In this document: positions 34,221-46,100 of the stretch, one piece after another | How positions within the stretch are numbered: the stretch's first letter is position 1 | How the letters are laid out: the number at the start of each line of letters is the position of its first letter | Source: Nyssa sinensis | Lineage: Eukaryota > Streptophyta > Magnoliopsida > Cornales > Nyssaceae | Length of the DNA: 64,000 bases | Direction of reading: 5' to 3' | NCBI GenBank assembly: GCA_008638375.1 | Contig: CM018051.1 | Coordinates: forward strand, 41,328,177 to 41,392,176 | Notes under the pieces: model-generated | Database searches by the model: none | What the model was told of the DNA's origin: nothing | What the model saw: only the letters and a program-made list of their open reading frames with translations | Program-made: the position numbers and the translations under genes

Positions 34221-34660
34221 AATTAATTACACTTTAGTACCCTAAAATTTTGTCACAATTTCAAATAAGGCCCTTGATCATCAATTGTAACAATTACAGT
34301 TCCTCAATTTTAATTTCATTTCCATTGAGGCTAATTGCAAATAGCTATCCCAGATTGATTACATTTTAGTACTCTGTAATTTCATATGAGTTTCAAAATA
34401 GTATTCTGTAATTATATATGAGTTTCAAATAAGACCCTATAATTTTATAGAGATTTCAAATGAGGCCTTATAATTTTAATGCGTAAACAGTTGCCGTTAA
34501 GAATTTGGGATGACCATTAACAGACGTTTGCATTTGTCCTCGATTGAAATAAAATTAAAATTTGAGGGGCTGAATTATTACAACTGGTAATTGGGGGTCT
34601 TATTTGAAATTAGCACAAAACTTCATGGAATTACCTTAAATTTTTATGCTAAAGTAATTT
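34221..34660. mobile_element. Fold-back / MITE-like element with about 110-120 bp inverted arms
   Basis: The left arm (34221-34330, for example AATTTCAAATAAGGCCCTTG and TTTTAATTTCATTTCCATTG) matches the reverse complement of the right arm (34538-34660). Between them lie three to four degenerate units of TTTCAAATRAGRCCYTATAA. Non-coding. The family is not recognised and a target duplication was not resolved. Confidence 0.65.
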
Positions 34661-36641
34661 TTAAATTTATAATTAAAAATTTAACAAAAAAAAAGTTTGC
34701 CCTCCTTAAACTAAATTCCTGCCCTACCCTCTTTAGCTGAGATGGTATATTCCTATATATGTCATGTAATTGGGTTGTTTAATTTAAAAAAAATAAAACC
34801 TTGGTACTTTTTTTGGTAAGAAAATAAAAGCTTTTTTTTTTTTTTTTTAACATAAGATGATTAGCCTAATTTATTGACGGAATTAATAAATCTGTTTTAG
34901 TGATAGAGGATCTACTGAAACATCAATCAAAATATATGGATGTTAGAAACTGAAAAAAAGAAGACGAAGAAGTTTAAGTAGGCATATTAAAATAGAGTAT
35001 AGAAGAAGAAAAGGCAGGGATTTGATTGCAGGCATATTAATTAGTAGGTTGCTTCAGAAATTGGTTTTGTGCAATAATTGAGTGTGATGGGCATATTGAC
35101 CCAATATGTTTTGTTTGGATGCCATCACTGACAACGACTTAGCTTTCAATTGTATTATTTACTTTGTCTATCTTGTGAACTCTATGATGATGTGATTCTC
35201 ACTACTATTTTATTATTGTTTGTTTTTTTTATCATTCACGCTTCTGCTTAACGTTTTTCTTTACTCATATATTATGATATTTTTTCAGATATGAGTTTTT
35301 TTTTCTTCTTCTATTTTTCTTTTTGTTTACCATGAAGTGTGTGATATTTTAGGATGTTGGCGATATTAGAGTTTTAGTAGAATTTTTTAATTTTGAGTCT
35401 TAGTAATATTTAATATATTTAAAAGAAGAATTGAGTAATTAATTATTAGTAGAATTAGAAGTATTTATCTTAATAATTTGTGCTAGATTACATGTTCTTA
35501 TCAATATAGAACTTGTAATCAATAAATAAATAAATAGAGTGTTGAAGTCATAAAATTAATAGAGTGTTGGCAGAATTAAAGAGTGTGGCTCAATAGAGTC
35601 ATGAGTGGTGGCCTAACAATTGTGTACCGTGTGCATGGTGTGCAGTGAAGAGAGTTTCTGCTATATGTTAATTAAAGCGTGAGGCCATTGAAAATGTGTG
35701 TGAAGTTGTCATGTTATACTGCGTTTTCCAATAAAATATGAGAGGTTATTCCATACATTGACTGTTAGTATTGCAGTGATTTTTTTTTTCCCAACAATTA
35801 CGTTTGTTTACCTTTTTAAATCAAAATTTTTAATTTTAAAACACAGAATACGCGTTTGACAAGTTATTAATTTTATTATTTTTTATTTTTTTATAATTTA
35901 GATCATCATATCTAAATACATTTTTATAATTTTTAAAAAATTATATTTGAATCACTATCTAAGCGCAGCCTGTGTATTATAGTGATTTTGAATTCTACCT
36001 GGCAAGTATTTGTGTGATTTTAAAGCGAGGAATTTTTGAGTCAGAAGCAATTTTTGAAGCGTTGAAAATAAAGAAAAAGTATCACTAAAATCTGGTTCAT
36101 TGATATCTTGCTATTTGAAGCCTTGATATAGATAGTAGTTACCAAAACAAAAAATATATTTGATAGAATTTTTGACATTAGTCCAGTTTTGATAGAGATA
36201 AAAACTATCATTAGAGTATAATTTTTTAGTTAACCTATTAAAATTTAATTTTAATAGCGACTGTAATTTCATTTCACCATTGGTGTTGCTATAAGCAAGC
36301 TAAGAAGTGAGTACCATACCACTTATACAAGGAAGGAAAGGAGGAGTGGCTCCTCGGATCACACTCACTCAGTTCCGTAATAATGTTTATACCTACATAT
36401 TTGGCTTTGATAGGCCAGGCCAGCCCAGCGGCACGGACATGGACCATCACTAGTTCCCTCGTTTGAACCGCGATGCGAGTCTGCAGATTTTTATTTTATT
36501 AAAAATGATAACGGAAGAGGTTTAGGATCTCTCATTTCTCCACTTCGTTCAAAAGTAGCATTCTTTATTTCCGTTCTATCCCGTATTTGTTTAAAAATTA
36601 AAATTAATCAACTAATATTATTAAAAATATAAACTTATATT

Positions 36642-36646
36642 ATATT
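36642..36646 (+). repeat. Target-site duplication ATATT (left copy, Tat A)
   Basis: ATATT precedes the LTR start TGATATATTG. The right copy is at 46605-46609. In this AT-rich context chance is possible, but both abut matching LTR ends. Confidence 0.7.
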
Positions 36647-37139
36647 TGATATATTGTAATTTGACCATCGTATTTAAGACATGACACACGTTTATAATGG
36701 GCTCTTCAGGATACAGATTATGAGATGATTATTTTATCCTAAGTCAACAAAGTACAGAGGGTTCAAAGGTAATCAGGTTCTAAACTTATTACCAGTCTTC
36801 CATAAGTTATCGACCTTAGAATAAGGAAACAAAGTTATACATGAAAATACTATTTTCAGATATCATCAAATCCCTACTTTTATGACTTCTATTCATACTC
36901 AACTTGGAATATCTACAGCCTATAAATAAGGCCATAAGGTTCGCTTTTGAGACATGTTCAATTAATCTTTTGATTTCTTTACTGACTTCATCATCGGAGT
37001 GGCTATCCACCGAAAACTTTCCCGGTGACTCTCTGACCTCCAGTTCTTGATAGGTAATTCGTGAGGAGAAGCTTTCAGATCAGAAAAGAGCAACATTCAG
37101 TTTGAGGAGAAGCCTTTAGACCAGACAAGAGCAATATCG
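36647..37139 (+). mobile_element. Tat A 5' LTR (493 bp)
   Basis: It begins TGATATATTGTAATTTGACC and ends GCAATATCG (CA changed to CG). It aligns with 46101-46604 and with the Tat B LTR at 47993-48450. A TATA-like CTATAAATAAGG lies at 36919-36930, about 210 bases before the LTR end. Confidence 0.88.
36920..36929 (+). promoter_or_regulatory. TATA box of the Tat LTR
   Basis: GCCTATAAATAAGGCCATAA is kept at the same place in all three Tat LTRs (36917, 46371, and in Tat B as ACTTATAAATAAGTGC near 48260). Confidence 0.65.
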
Positions 37140-37140
37140 G

Positions 37141-37159
37141 TTTGGCACTGTCTGTGAGA
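37141..37159 (+). other. Tat A primer binding site region
   Basis: TTTGGCACTGTCTGTGAGA follows the LTR end by one base. The Tat B counterpart reads TTTGGTGCCATTTGTGGGA. The form TTGGCGCCGTCTGTGGGA is common after Tat-type LTRs. This copy has drifted by transitions. Confidence 0.7.
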
Positions 37160-37204
37160 ACAAAAATTGTTCTCATTACTTTACCTCGGAAACTAAGCTT
37201 ATTT

Positions 37205-38900
37205 TCTCAAAGAAACAATGGCTCCCTAACCTTCGTCCTAGAAAGAATTCCTAAAACCCTCAAAATCAACCTCCCGCTGGAAGAGGAAGGAGACAGACGC
37301 TCGCTCATCTACAACAGCAGCTTGATCGAATTTAACGGCAGTCCAATCAGATGCAAGAACAACTCATAGCCATGTCACAAGCTCTGGCTTCACTGGCTCA
37401 GAACCAACAGAACAATCCTTTTCCTCCTAATAACGTTGTTCATGGAGGACTTCAGCCTCCCACCACCACCACAAGCAGAGGATCCACACAATGAGGAGTT
37501 ACCTAATGTGTAGTCGTATACCCCCATGGTACTGCCCATATGGGGACCGATCCCCAATCGTCAACAACCATGGGGAGATGAATATCGACATTCTATCCTA
37601 CCATCCATTATTAGAGCAGAACGATAATACCAATCTCAACGGTCTTTGAAGACAATCCAACATAGCAAGGATTTCAGCCTCTCGAGGTCTCACATCCACC
37701 AGTCTTGGGAAAGCAGCACCCCCCTGCTATTGCTAGACAGATTCCCCTTATGAATCTAATACTTGGAAGCACGAGACAAGACCAACAACGGGTGCCAATC
37801 ACGCAATAGAACCTACCTAGGGCCCCTCAAAGGGAAGATGAGATAGCAGACTCTCAAGATCAGACGATCTCAACCAAGGGGTTTTGCGTCCCTCCAGAAC
37901 AAGACGAGTTAAGTAAACTGCTCGGTTAGGTTCTCCATGCCGTTCACCTCTACTATAATGACAGAGGAGCGACCCTAAGAAATTTGTTGTACCAAAATTC
38001 ACTCTCTATGACTGAGTCTAAAGACCCTGGGGACCATCTATCTCATTATCAACATATAATGGCCTTGCACGAGGCTGCCAATGCCTTTATGTGTCGAACT
38101 TTTATGACAAACCTGAAGGGTACCGCCCTTAAATGGTTTCACAACCTTCCCCAAAAATCGATCAGCAATTTTTATAAGCTCAGCAAGTTATTTCTTGACC
38201 GCTTCTTAACAAGCAGAAAGTTGAGAAAAAGGGCCAAAGTTCTTGTTGACTATGAAACAAACAAAAGGAGAGTCACTACGAGAATACATAGCTCATTTCA
38301 ATACCTGAACTCACATAGATAAACGACTATAGTTCGAATTTCCTGGTGGCCGCCCTCACTTTAGGCCTTGGGCCTAGACCGTTTCAGGATTCTTTGACCT
38401 AAGAATCCCCCTGCCAACCTGACCTGCTCATGGATAGAGCACGAAAGTATATTAATCTTTAAGATACTGAAAGCCTTCTTCTGAAAAGCTAAAGAGGAAG
38501 CTCAAAAGAATGAGTAGGTTCAAAAGAGGATAACAACGCCAATAAAAAGAGGACTGGGAGTCCTGACAAGAGAATGGCATCAAGAGCAAAGAACAACCTC
38601 TGGCTCTGGAAATTATGGAACTTATACCTCGTTAAATGCTTCTCTTACCCATATACTTCAACAAGTCCAGATTCATGAAAACCTGAGGTGGTCAGAACCA
38701 CTAAAAAGTCAACTCGACTCAAGGAATCGAAATAAATATTGTGACTTCCATAAAGAGCAGGGGCACACGACCGAGAAGTGTAGAGCTCTGAAGTAAGAGA
38801 TAGAGCATCTCATCAAGAGAGGACGACTGAGAGAGTTCGTCTGTCAGGACAGGAGACAGAACCCCCGTGATGAAAAACCCCCTCAAAGGAGGCTAGAGCA
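37205..38900 (+). pseudogene. Tat A gag
   Basis: The retrotransposon Gag core is at about 38005-38322: DPGDHLSHYQHIMALHEAAN, CRTFMTNLKGTALKWFHNLP and FYKLSKLFLDRFLTSRKLRK. The upstream N-terminal region survives only in shifting frames. Downstream, a nucleic-acid-binding segment CDFHKEQGHTTEKCRALK is near 38741-38795, with KRGRLREFVCQDRRQNP after it. Frameshifts occur near 38260 and TAG or TAA at several points. Confidence 0.85.
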
Positions 38901-39480
38901 AAGGCCTGAATAGAGGGAAGTTCGGAATGATTAGCAGTAGCAAAATAATCAAGTCATCTTTGTGCTCCATGCTGATAATGCGATGACAGGGATATCTAAT
39001 CGAGCCAAGAAAAGGTATGTTTGGGAGGCAATAGGAAAGCCCCACGTCATCCAAATCTCGGACATCGTAAAAAAGATAAAGTCAAAAACTCAGACCCAAT
39101 TCTCTGAATTGGACCTCATTAGAATACACTATCCCCACAGTGTTGCTCTTGTCATCTCACTCAAAATTGCTATCTTTGAGATTCGAAGGGTTTTCGTGGA
39201 CATAGGGAACTCTATCAATGTGTTATTCTACGAACCCTTCAAACATATGAAACTTGACTTTAAAGACATCATAGCTACCATTGCTCTAATGGCAGGATTC
39301 AATGGGAACCTTAGCTTCCCAATGGGTAGAGTTGATCTACCGACCACAGTAGGAGAAGGAGATAACGAGAAAACTCTGCTCTCTAAATTCATGGTCCTAG
39401 ATACCAAATTTCTTTATAATGCCATTATTGGGAGACCCTGGATCCACCAGATGGGGGGAGTTACTTCAATCCTCCATTAA
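38901..39480 (+). pseudogene. Tat A aspartic protease
   Basis: The frame reads VISLKIAIFEIRRVFVDIGN, SINVLFYEPFKHMKLDF, MAGFNGNLSFPMGRVDLP and LYNAIIGRPWIHQMGGVTS. The active site, normally DTGSS in this clade, reads DIGNS (39199-39213), so Thr and the first Ser are changed. It ends at TAA 39478-39480 where Tat B still has CAG (HQCLKF). Confidence 0.88.
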
Positions 39481-39659
39481 TGCCTAAATATGTCTACAAA
39501 AACAAAGTTCTCATCCTTAAAGGCTGTCAGCCAACTGTCCTGAGAGTGCCATTCCCTCGCACTCAAAGAGAGACCTTCCAAATAGCAATTACAATATCCT
39601 CATAAGGAGGAAGACTTTCCCTCTCCAGAACTTCAAGAGGCCGAAGGATGTCTTTCCAA

Positions 39660-40700
39660 GATCGATAAACCAATGAGTCCAAGAGGAAGGGACAATGTGG
39701 TTAAACCAATAGAAGAGCCCATCAAAGTACTTGTCAGCACTAAAGAAGAAGGAAAATACTTGCAAATTAGCTCGAATTTGTACCTTTTCGAGCAAAAGGA
39801 GATTATTAAATTCTTAAAAGCCAACCTTTCGATATTTTCTTGGGAGACCAGAGATATAGAAGGAATAAATCCTAACTTCATTTCTCACAATCTCATGACA
39901 GATCCAGACCATCCTCTCGTGAGATAGAAGAGGAGGATGTTTTGCCCAGAATGTCACAAGATTATCAATGAAGAGGTCCAGAGGTTGCTTAATGCTAGAA
40001 TGATAAGAGAGGTGTTCTACCCCGGATGGCTTACTAATACGGTTCTTGCATAGAAGAAGAACGACAAATAGAGAGTCTGCGTCAACTATACCGACTTCAA
40101 TAAAGCTTGTCCTTAAGATAACTTTTCTCTTCCTAGAATTTATCAACTCGTTGATGCTACGGCAGGTCACGAACTCATGAGCTTTATGGATGCATACTCT
40201 GGGTACAATCAAATCCAAATATATTCTCTAGACCAGGAGAAAATGACCTTCATATCAAAATGAGGTCTTTATTGTTATAGAGTGATGCCATTCAGGTCAA
40301 AAGAATGCTGGAGCCACATATCAGAGGCTTGTGAACAAAATGTTTAGCCTCTAGATCGGGAATACAATGGAAGTCTACATCAACGATATGCTAGTCAAAA
40401 GTGCTCAGAAGGCTAACCACGCCCAGCACTTATCCCAAACATTCGATATCCTAAAAGAGAACATAATGAAACTTAACCTATCAAGATATATCTTTGGGAT
40501 TAATGAGGGAAAATTCTTGCAGTTTCCTAGTCTCCCAAAGAGGAATTGAAGCAGATCCTACCTAGATCAATGCTCTGATTGATCTGGAATCCCCCTAAAA
40601 TTAAGAAAGACATTTAGGGGCTAAATGAAAGGATAACAGTACTGAATAAGTTCATCTCTAAATTAATGGATTGGTGCCTCCCGTTCTTTAAAGCTTTGAG
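39660..40700 (+). pseudogene. Tat A reverse transcriptase
   Basis: It starts with the connection region (KFLKANLSIFSWETRDIEGI, NFISHNLMTDPDHP). RT follows: RMIREVFYPGWLTNTVLA, VNYTDFNKACP, LVDATAGHELMSFMDAYSGY. The catalytic motif reads VYINDMLVKS with Asn at 40382-40384 where the family, and Tat B, have Asp. TAG or TGA stops lie near 39925, 40051, 40069, 40114, 40261 and 40563, plus at least one frameshift near 40300. Confidence 0.88.
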
Positions 40701-41100
40701 GGGGAGCAAGGCCCTAGAGTGAACCTCTGAATGTGAAGAAGCCTTCTAACAACTCAAGAAATACTTAGCCTTCTCCGACCTTCTTTCAAAATCAATGTCA
40801 CTAAAAAAACTACTCCTGTATTTAGCCGTGTTAGCAAAGTGTGGTCAACTTTGCATTAATTAGAGAAGACAAAGGAGTTCAAAGGCCTATCTTCTACGTT
40901 TATAAAGTACTTCTAGACACCGAGACAAGGTATTCCAAAATTAAAAAATTGGCTTTAGCCTTGGTAGTGTCTGCTCGAAAGCTCAGACCATACTTTCAAG
41001 CTCATCCTATCATTACATCCTATCCTTTGAAATCAGTCATTCATAAACCTGAAGTTTCTGGATGATTGGTTAAGTGGTCAGTAGAGTTAAGAGAGTTTGA
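40701..41100 (+). pseudogene. Tat A RNase H (retroviral-type copy)
   Basis: It reads a CEEAFQQLKKYLA-like segment near 40733, then NFALIREDKGVQRPIFYVYK, LDTETRYSKIKKLALALVVS and ARKLRPYFQAHPI. A TGA at 41063-41065 replaces Arg before LVKWSVELREFDI (Tat B has CGA). Confidence 0.85.
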
Positions 41101-41640
41101 TATATCGTACGTTCCACGAATTGCTATCAAAGCTCAGGCATTAGTAGATTTCATAGCTAAATTCACTGGAACGCAACATTCAAAAGCCCAAACCACTACA
41201 AATACTTCGATATGGCTACTTTACACTGATGGTTCTTCTACAGATAGGGACTCTAGAGTAGATATAATGCTTTAGTCCCCTAATGGGATCATAACTGAAA
41301 AATTCACCAACTTGGGATTCAGAGTCTCTAACAACGAAGTTGAGTATGAAGCACTTATCCTCGGGATAAACCTAGCTTTGAAATGTGGAGCTCTGGACTT
41401 CAACGGATTTGCGGACTCTCAGCTTGTAGTCAGTCAAGTCCTGGGAGAATATTCTACCAAAGATAACAGAATGATCAAGTATTCAGAGCTAGTGGAATCG
41501 CTAAAGCAATCTTTCCACAAATTCACTATATAGAAGTTTGAAAGAAATCAAAACTCCAAGGCAGACGCAATGGCAAATACGGCCCCCCATCTCAAGCCAG
41601 AAAGAGATTCTATGGCAAAAATCTCATCTCAATTAAAGCC
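41101..41640 (+). pseudogene. Tat A second RNase H (archaeal-type aRNH)
   Basis: It reads WLLYTDGSSTDRDS (first Asp kept), then TAG 41273-41275, GFRVSNNEVEYEALILGINL (Glu kept), FADSQLVVSQVLGEYSTKD and NQNSKADAMANTA (last Asp kept). An additional RNase H of this type is diagnostic for Tat-clade gypsy elements. Confidence 0.9.
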
Positions 41641-42878
41641 CAACATTGAAGTGTCACAAGCTCTTCAAATTTTATATCAATCTCCGATTTGGATGACTCC
41701 CATTATCAAATTCCTAACGCAAAGGATCCATTTTGGAGGATAAAAATCAGGCCAAAAGGGTCCAAATCAAGGCAACTCGGTATTTAGCACTTAAAGAAAA
41801 ACTTTACCAAAGATCTTACACACAACCCCGTACAATGCTCGACTCCAGAAGAGGCCCATTCTGATCTAGTAAAAATACATGAGGGGATAACAGCTAAAGA
41901 ACCATAGCCCACCGAGCACTGACTTAGGGCTACTACTGGCCCGATATGATAAAACAAGTTAAGGAATATGTTCAGAAATGTGACAAATGTTAGCCTTTTG
42001 CTTCTTACCAACATCAACCTTAACATTAACTCATCCTTATTACAAGTCCTTGGCCTTTTACCTAGTGGAGAATGGACATAGTAGGGCCATTACCAAAAGC
42101 CCCTTAGAGTAGAAGATTCTTACTAGTCACCATTGACTACTTCTCCAAATGGGCAGAAGCTGAACCACTAACCCACATCATTGAGGTAGAGGTCAAGAAC
42201 TTTACTTAGAAGAACATTGTATGCAGGTTAGGCATACCCATAATCAATATTTTAGACAATGGAACACAGTTCACAGGATAGGTGTATGGAAAGTTTTATG
42301 AAGATTTCCATATTAGTCACCACTTCTCCTCTCCGGGGCATCTTTAGGCTAATAGGCAAGCCGAGGCTAGTAACCGTACTATCCTCAAGTCTATAAAGAG
42401 GAAGTTAGAATAAGCCAAGGGAAGATGGGTTGAAGAGCTCCCTGGGGTTCTCTAGGCCTACCGAACAACTAGAAGAACCCTAACTACAAAGACACAATTT
42501 TCACTCGGCTATGGCACTAAGGCAATCATTCTTGTTGAGATTGGTATGCCGACCCTCAAAATAGACCTCTTTGACCAAGAGACCAATTGCCAAATGCTCG
42601 TAGAAAATCTAGATCTTCTAGAAGAACGGCGCAAGCAAGCTCAGATTAGGATTGAAGCCTACCAACAAAGAATGGCCAAATACTTCAATAGAGGGTTAAA
42701 ACCCGTTAACTTTCAACTCGGAGACCTCATCTTGAGGAGAGTGTACCCAAACATTAAAGATCCCACCATGGAAAAGCTTTCACCTAATTGGGAAGGGCCT
42801 TACAAAGTAACCAAGATTGTTAGACCTACAACTTATTGGTTAGAAGATTTAACTAGGAAGTCTGTGCCTAGGCCTTGA
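41641..42878 (+). pseudogene. Tat A integrase
   Basis: The HHCC part is broken: AHRALT-stop-GYYWPDMIKQ and CDKC-stop-PFASYQHQP. The core reads WRMDIVGPLPKAP (Asp), LVTIDYFSKWAEAEPLTH, ILDNGTQFTG (Asp, Ser changed to Leu), then HL-stop-ANRQAEASNRTIL (Glu). The C-terminal end is the longest clean stretch (42546-42878): MPTLKIDLFDQETNCQMLVE, RMAKYFNRGLKPVNFQLGD, LSPNWEGPYKVTKIVRPTTY. Most stops are TAG at expected Gln or Trp. Confidence 0.9.
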
Positions 42879-42933
42879 AACATTAAGAGTAGTAAAGAAT
42901 TCTTTATTTTTTATTCACTTTAGTACTTGCTAT

Positions 42934-43590
42934 CAATGTACAAACCCCTAAAAGTCTTGTACTCATTACAAGTGTTATAGGTTTGGTCCAGTCCATTTTG
43001 TCAATGTACAGACCCCCTAAAAAACCTTGTACTTATTGCAAGTGTTTCAGGTCTGGTTCATTTTATCAATGTACAGACCCCTAAAAACCTTCTGCTCATT
43101 ACAAGTGTTATAGGTCTGGTCCATTTTATCAATGTATAGGCCCCTAAAAGTCTTGTACTCATTGCAAGTGTTACAGGCCTGGTCCATTCTATCAATAGTG
43201 TAGGGCCTTAAAAAACTTGTATTCATTATAAGTGTTACAGGTTTAGTCCATTTTATAGACCTCTAAAAACCTTGTACTCATTGCAAGTGTCACATGTTTG
43301 GTCCATTTTATCAATTTGCAGACCCCTAAAAACCTTATACTAATTACAAGTATTACAAGTCTGGTCCATTTTATCAATGTACAGACCCCTAAAAACTTTG
43401 TACTCATTACAAATGTTACAGGTTTGGTCCATTTTATCAATATATAGACCCTTAAAAATCTTGTATTCATTACAAGTGTTACAGGTCTGTATACCTATCA
43501 CTACGGCGTTGCCACCAGACCCCTAAAAACCTTGTATTCTTTACAATTGTTATAGGTATGTATATTCTATTATTCAGACCTCTAAAATGC
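42934..43590 (+). repeat. Tat A 3' UTR tandem array, about 63-bp unit, 9-10 copies
   Basis: Units of the type CAATGTACAGACCCCTAAAA, ACCTTGTACTCATTGCAAGT, GTTACAGGTCTGGTCCATTT repeat just after the integrase stop. The last one to two units switch to the CTACGGCGTTGCCACCAGAC form seen in Tat B. Confidence 0.95.
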
Positions 43591-43798
43591 CTTATGAGTA
43601 TTTTGGAACTCTTAAAAAAAAATTATATTTTTTTGCTGGTCTGAATGTTAAAGTAATGGTCCCAAAGTTAAAGATAACACAAGGAGATCATATTGGACAC
43701 AAGTTATGGAATAATCAAAATTTCATATATTGAAGCCCAAAAATGGGAAAGTTACAAAGTAAATAAAAAAGGCAGAGTACAAAAAAAATCTTATAAAT

Positions 43799-45584
43799 CT
43801 ATTCTACTGCAGGCTCTATAGTCTCTGGCAGAACTTTTTGGAAGGGTTCAAGCGCCGCTTCCTCTTCATCGTCGACATCCATAGTATTAACCTCAACTTG
43901 GGAGACCAGAATGTCATTCACCCCAGTCAAATCCAGGTTTGGATACATTTTCCGAGGTTTCTTCCTGAAGGTTCAGTATCCATGCTCAATGAGCTCGTCC
44001 CTTAGATCCTGGACTTCAACCTTCAGCTCAATCTCAATTTTGAGCTTCTGCAGCTTTGATGTTGTCTTGAAGTTTCTTGGCAGCATCAACCTCAAAGTCT
44101 TTAAATTTCTTCTTAAGAACTTCCAGTTTGGCAGCTAGTATGTTCCTTTTAGACTCCAAGATGGAGTAAGAATTTTTGGCTTCCTTTAACTTTTCCTCAG
44201 CAGCTATTGCCCACTACGCAGTCCTGAGCTGAAGCTTAGTTTCATCAAACTCTGACTTCAGGGTGTCGACCTGCTCGGTATCCTCGGGACAGTCCATAAT
44301 GGTTGCCAAGCCGTGAACAACCTGAAAATAAAAGAGTCAAATTAGTATTGAAGGTATGCAGAATAAAAAAAGATAATACATAAACAAAAGAAAACTTGCC
44401 CTCATGTGGATAGCCATTAGGTCTTTGGCTATCTTTTGGGGCTTCTGCCTAATGAATTTTTGGAGGGCCTGTCGTTTAGGAATCCTTGTAGGCCTTCTTC
44501 ACGAAATTTGGGCTGGAGTTCTCAGGCATTGGAGGGGTAGCACGCGCCTTCCCGGTTCCCCTCTTTTGCTTCGGTACGAGAGGGGCTGGATGGGGAAGGG
44601 CCTTCTGAGTTGGCGAGTGGCCCAGCTCTTTAAAGATTGTTTGCTTAAGGGAGTCAGAAATCACTCTTCTCTTCTTCTTTGGAGGAGGGGGCTCGGCAGG
44701 GGATAAAGTCTCCCCGACCTTCTTTTTCTTACCTAGTACCCATCCAGAGAGCAGTGATTTCTTCAAACCTTCATTTTGATCCTTCACCAGTCTCAAATCC
44801 ATTAGGTTCTTGGTGTAAGTATAGCCTCAGTGGGAATGGTTGTTGGTCTTGATGAGCTGTTTATACTTATTCTGAAGGTCATGAGTAAAATTGACCTCTT
44901 CCAAGCCTTTTTGTCTGCACAGATATACATAACAGAAATATATGAGGCCCAAACAGAAAACAAAAAGAGAGGTAAGTTGTAAATAAGAAATGGGGCTCAC
45001 CCTTAATGCCAGTTATGCGGGGGAAGGTTGAATCCCAATTCTCGAAGTCGTCGAACTCCCAGCCTCCCTTTACATAGAAGTACCACTTTTTTCAGGTCTT
45101 ATTGGAAGTGGGTACAAAGGAGAGAGGTCTAAACCCATTATCAAAAGACATGTAAAACATGCCTTCCGACTTCAGGAATTTTATGTCCATATTACTCCTA
45201 ATTAGTGGAAAGGGGAACCAACCCCTTATCTCAAACCACTCAAGGTAAGCATAGATCTTATCGTGTTAGACGACTGAGGGGCAGTCTATAGGACACATTA
45301 GTAGGGAAATCAAAAGCAGCCTTCAGAGCATCTATCATGCTCTGAGTGATGGCGCTTTCACCCTTTTCCATTTTATAGGTTTTTCCAAAGCTTTCCCCGC
45401 CTCTGTTCCTAGGTTCTAAGAAGGCCTCATTATTTTTACCTTAGCAACTCAAGGCCGGACTACCAGTAGGCCTATTCTCTAAACTCTCGGAAGGACTGCT
45501 AACTACTAGATTTACTTCCAATTGATTATCTACTTCCTATGACTCTACTACTTCACAACCAGTACTTGATTGGGAATCAGACAT
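43799..45584 (-). pseudogene. Antisense gene of Tat A (gypsy-type transposon protein with coiled-coil C-terminus)
   Basis: On the strand opposite to gag-pol an ATG at 45584 opens MSDSQSSTGCEVVES. After frame changes the reading continues through WYFYVKGGWEFDDFENWD (about 45095-45040), then a Pro/Lys-rich segment KKKKVGETLSPAEPPPPKK (44730-44670) and a Lys/Glu/Leu-rich coiled coil (LKEAKNSYSILESKRNILA, about 44190-44130). It ends with an acidic tail MDVDDEEEAALEPFQKVLPE and stops at 43801-43799. The FYVKGGWEF-type core plus a long coiled coil resembles the plant 'putative gypsy type transposon' family (PF04195-like). Family and function are inferred. Possible introns were not excluded as a reason for the frame jumps. 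Tat B is broken off before this region. Confidence 0.65.
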
Positions 45585-45723
45585 TGCAAAAAGAAAAGAA
45601 GGGAGAAGAATAGAAAGAATGAGTGAAAACAATGAGAAAAACAACAAAGGTTTGTGAACCAAACCTAACCGAGGTCTTGATCGGAGGAGTTTTTCTGGTA
45701 CGCCGGAGACCTCCTAACTCAGA

Positions 45724-45831
45724 AAGTCTCTCTTGATTGTTTGAAGCGTTCAAAATGCCAAAGTCTCTTTTGTTGTTTGAAGAGTTCAAAATACCAAAAT
45801 CTCTCTTGATGTTTGAAGCTCTCAAAATGCC
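45724..45831 (-). repeat. Tandem repeat, 3 x 36 bp, in the leader of the antisense gene
   Basis: Three units of AAAGTCTCTTTTGTTGTTTG followed by AAGAGTTCAAAATACC lie between the TATA box and the ATG of the antisense gene. Confidence 0.85.
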
Positions 45832-45871
45832 AAATTGTTGAAAATGGGAACAGTAATATGTTTCTCCACTT

Positions 45872-45879
45872 TTTATATA
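45872..45879 (-). promoter_or_regulatory. TATA box of the antisense gene
   Basis: The minus strand reads TTTATATAAAAAGTGGAG about 290 bases upstream of the MSDSQ start, a plausible independent promoter. Confidence 0.55.
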
Positions 45880-46082
45880 AATTCAACAGGTGTCCATGTG
45901 GGGTCTGAACTGCCCTGGCGATTGAGGCAATGATGGCTTTATAACCCTAATCGGTAGCTAGCATAATAAATGTCAAATCAATAACTATCTTATTAGAATA
46001 CAGAACGATGTATTTATGACGAACACGCGTATAAACATCCCAGAAACCTTAACCTAAGCTTTGAGTATGCCACAGAACTGAG

Positions 46083-46100
46083 GCTCGGGGAGGGAGAAGC
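46083..46100 (+). other. Tat A polypurine tract
   Basis: GCTCGGGGAGGGAGAAGC abuts the 3' LTR start at 46101, as expected for the plus-strand primer. Confidence 0.8.

Larger units (their letters stand above)
33832..36646. other. AT-rich spacer without genes
   Basis: This is very AT-rich DNA with a C17 homopolymer (33993-34009), poly-T/poly-A runs (34834-34849, 35790-35799) and one fold-back element (34221-34660). I see no conserved coding frame, RNA gene or LTR terminus. It may be the oldest, least repeat-invaded host DNA in the window. Confidence 0.6.

Noticed and set aside
35774..36085. Possible hAT-type MITE with TAGTGAT/ATCACTA ends
   Set aside because: End similarity is short and no 8-bp target duplication flanks it.
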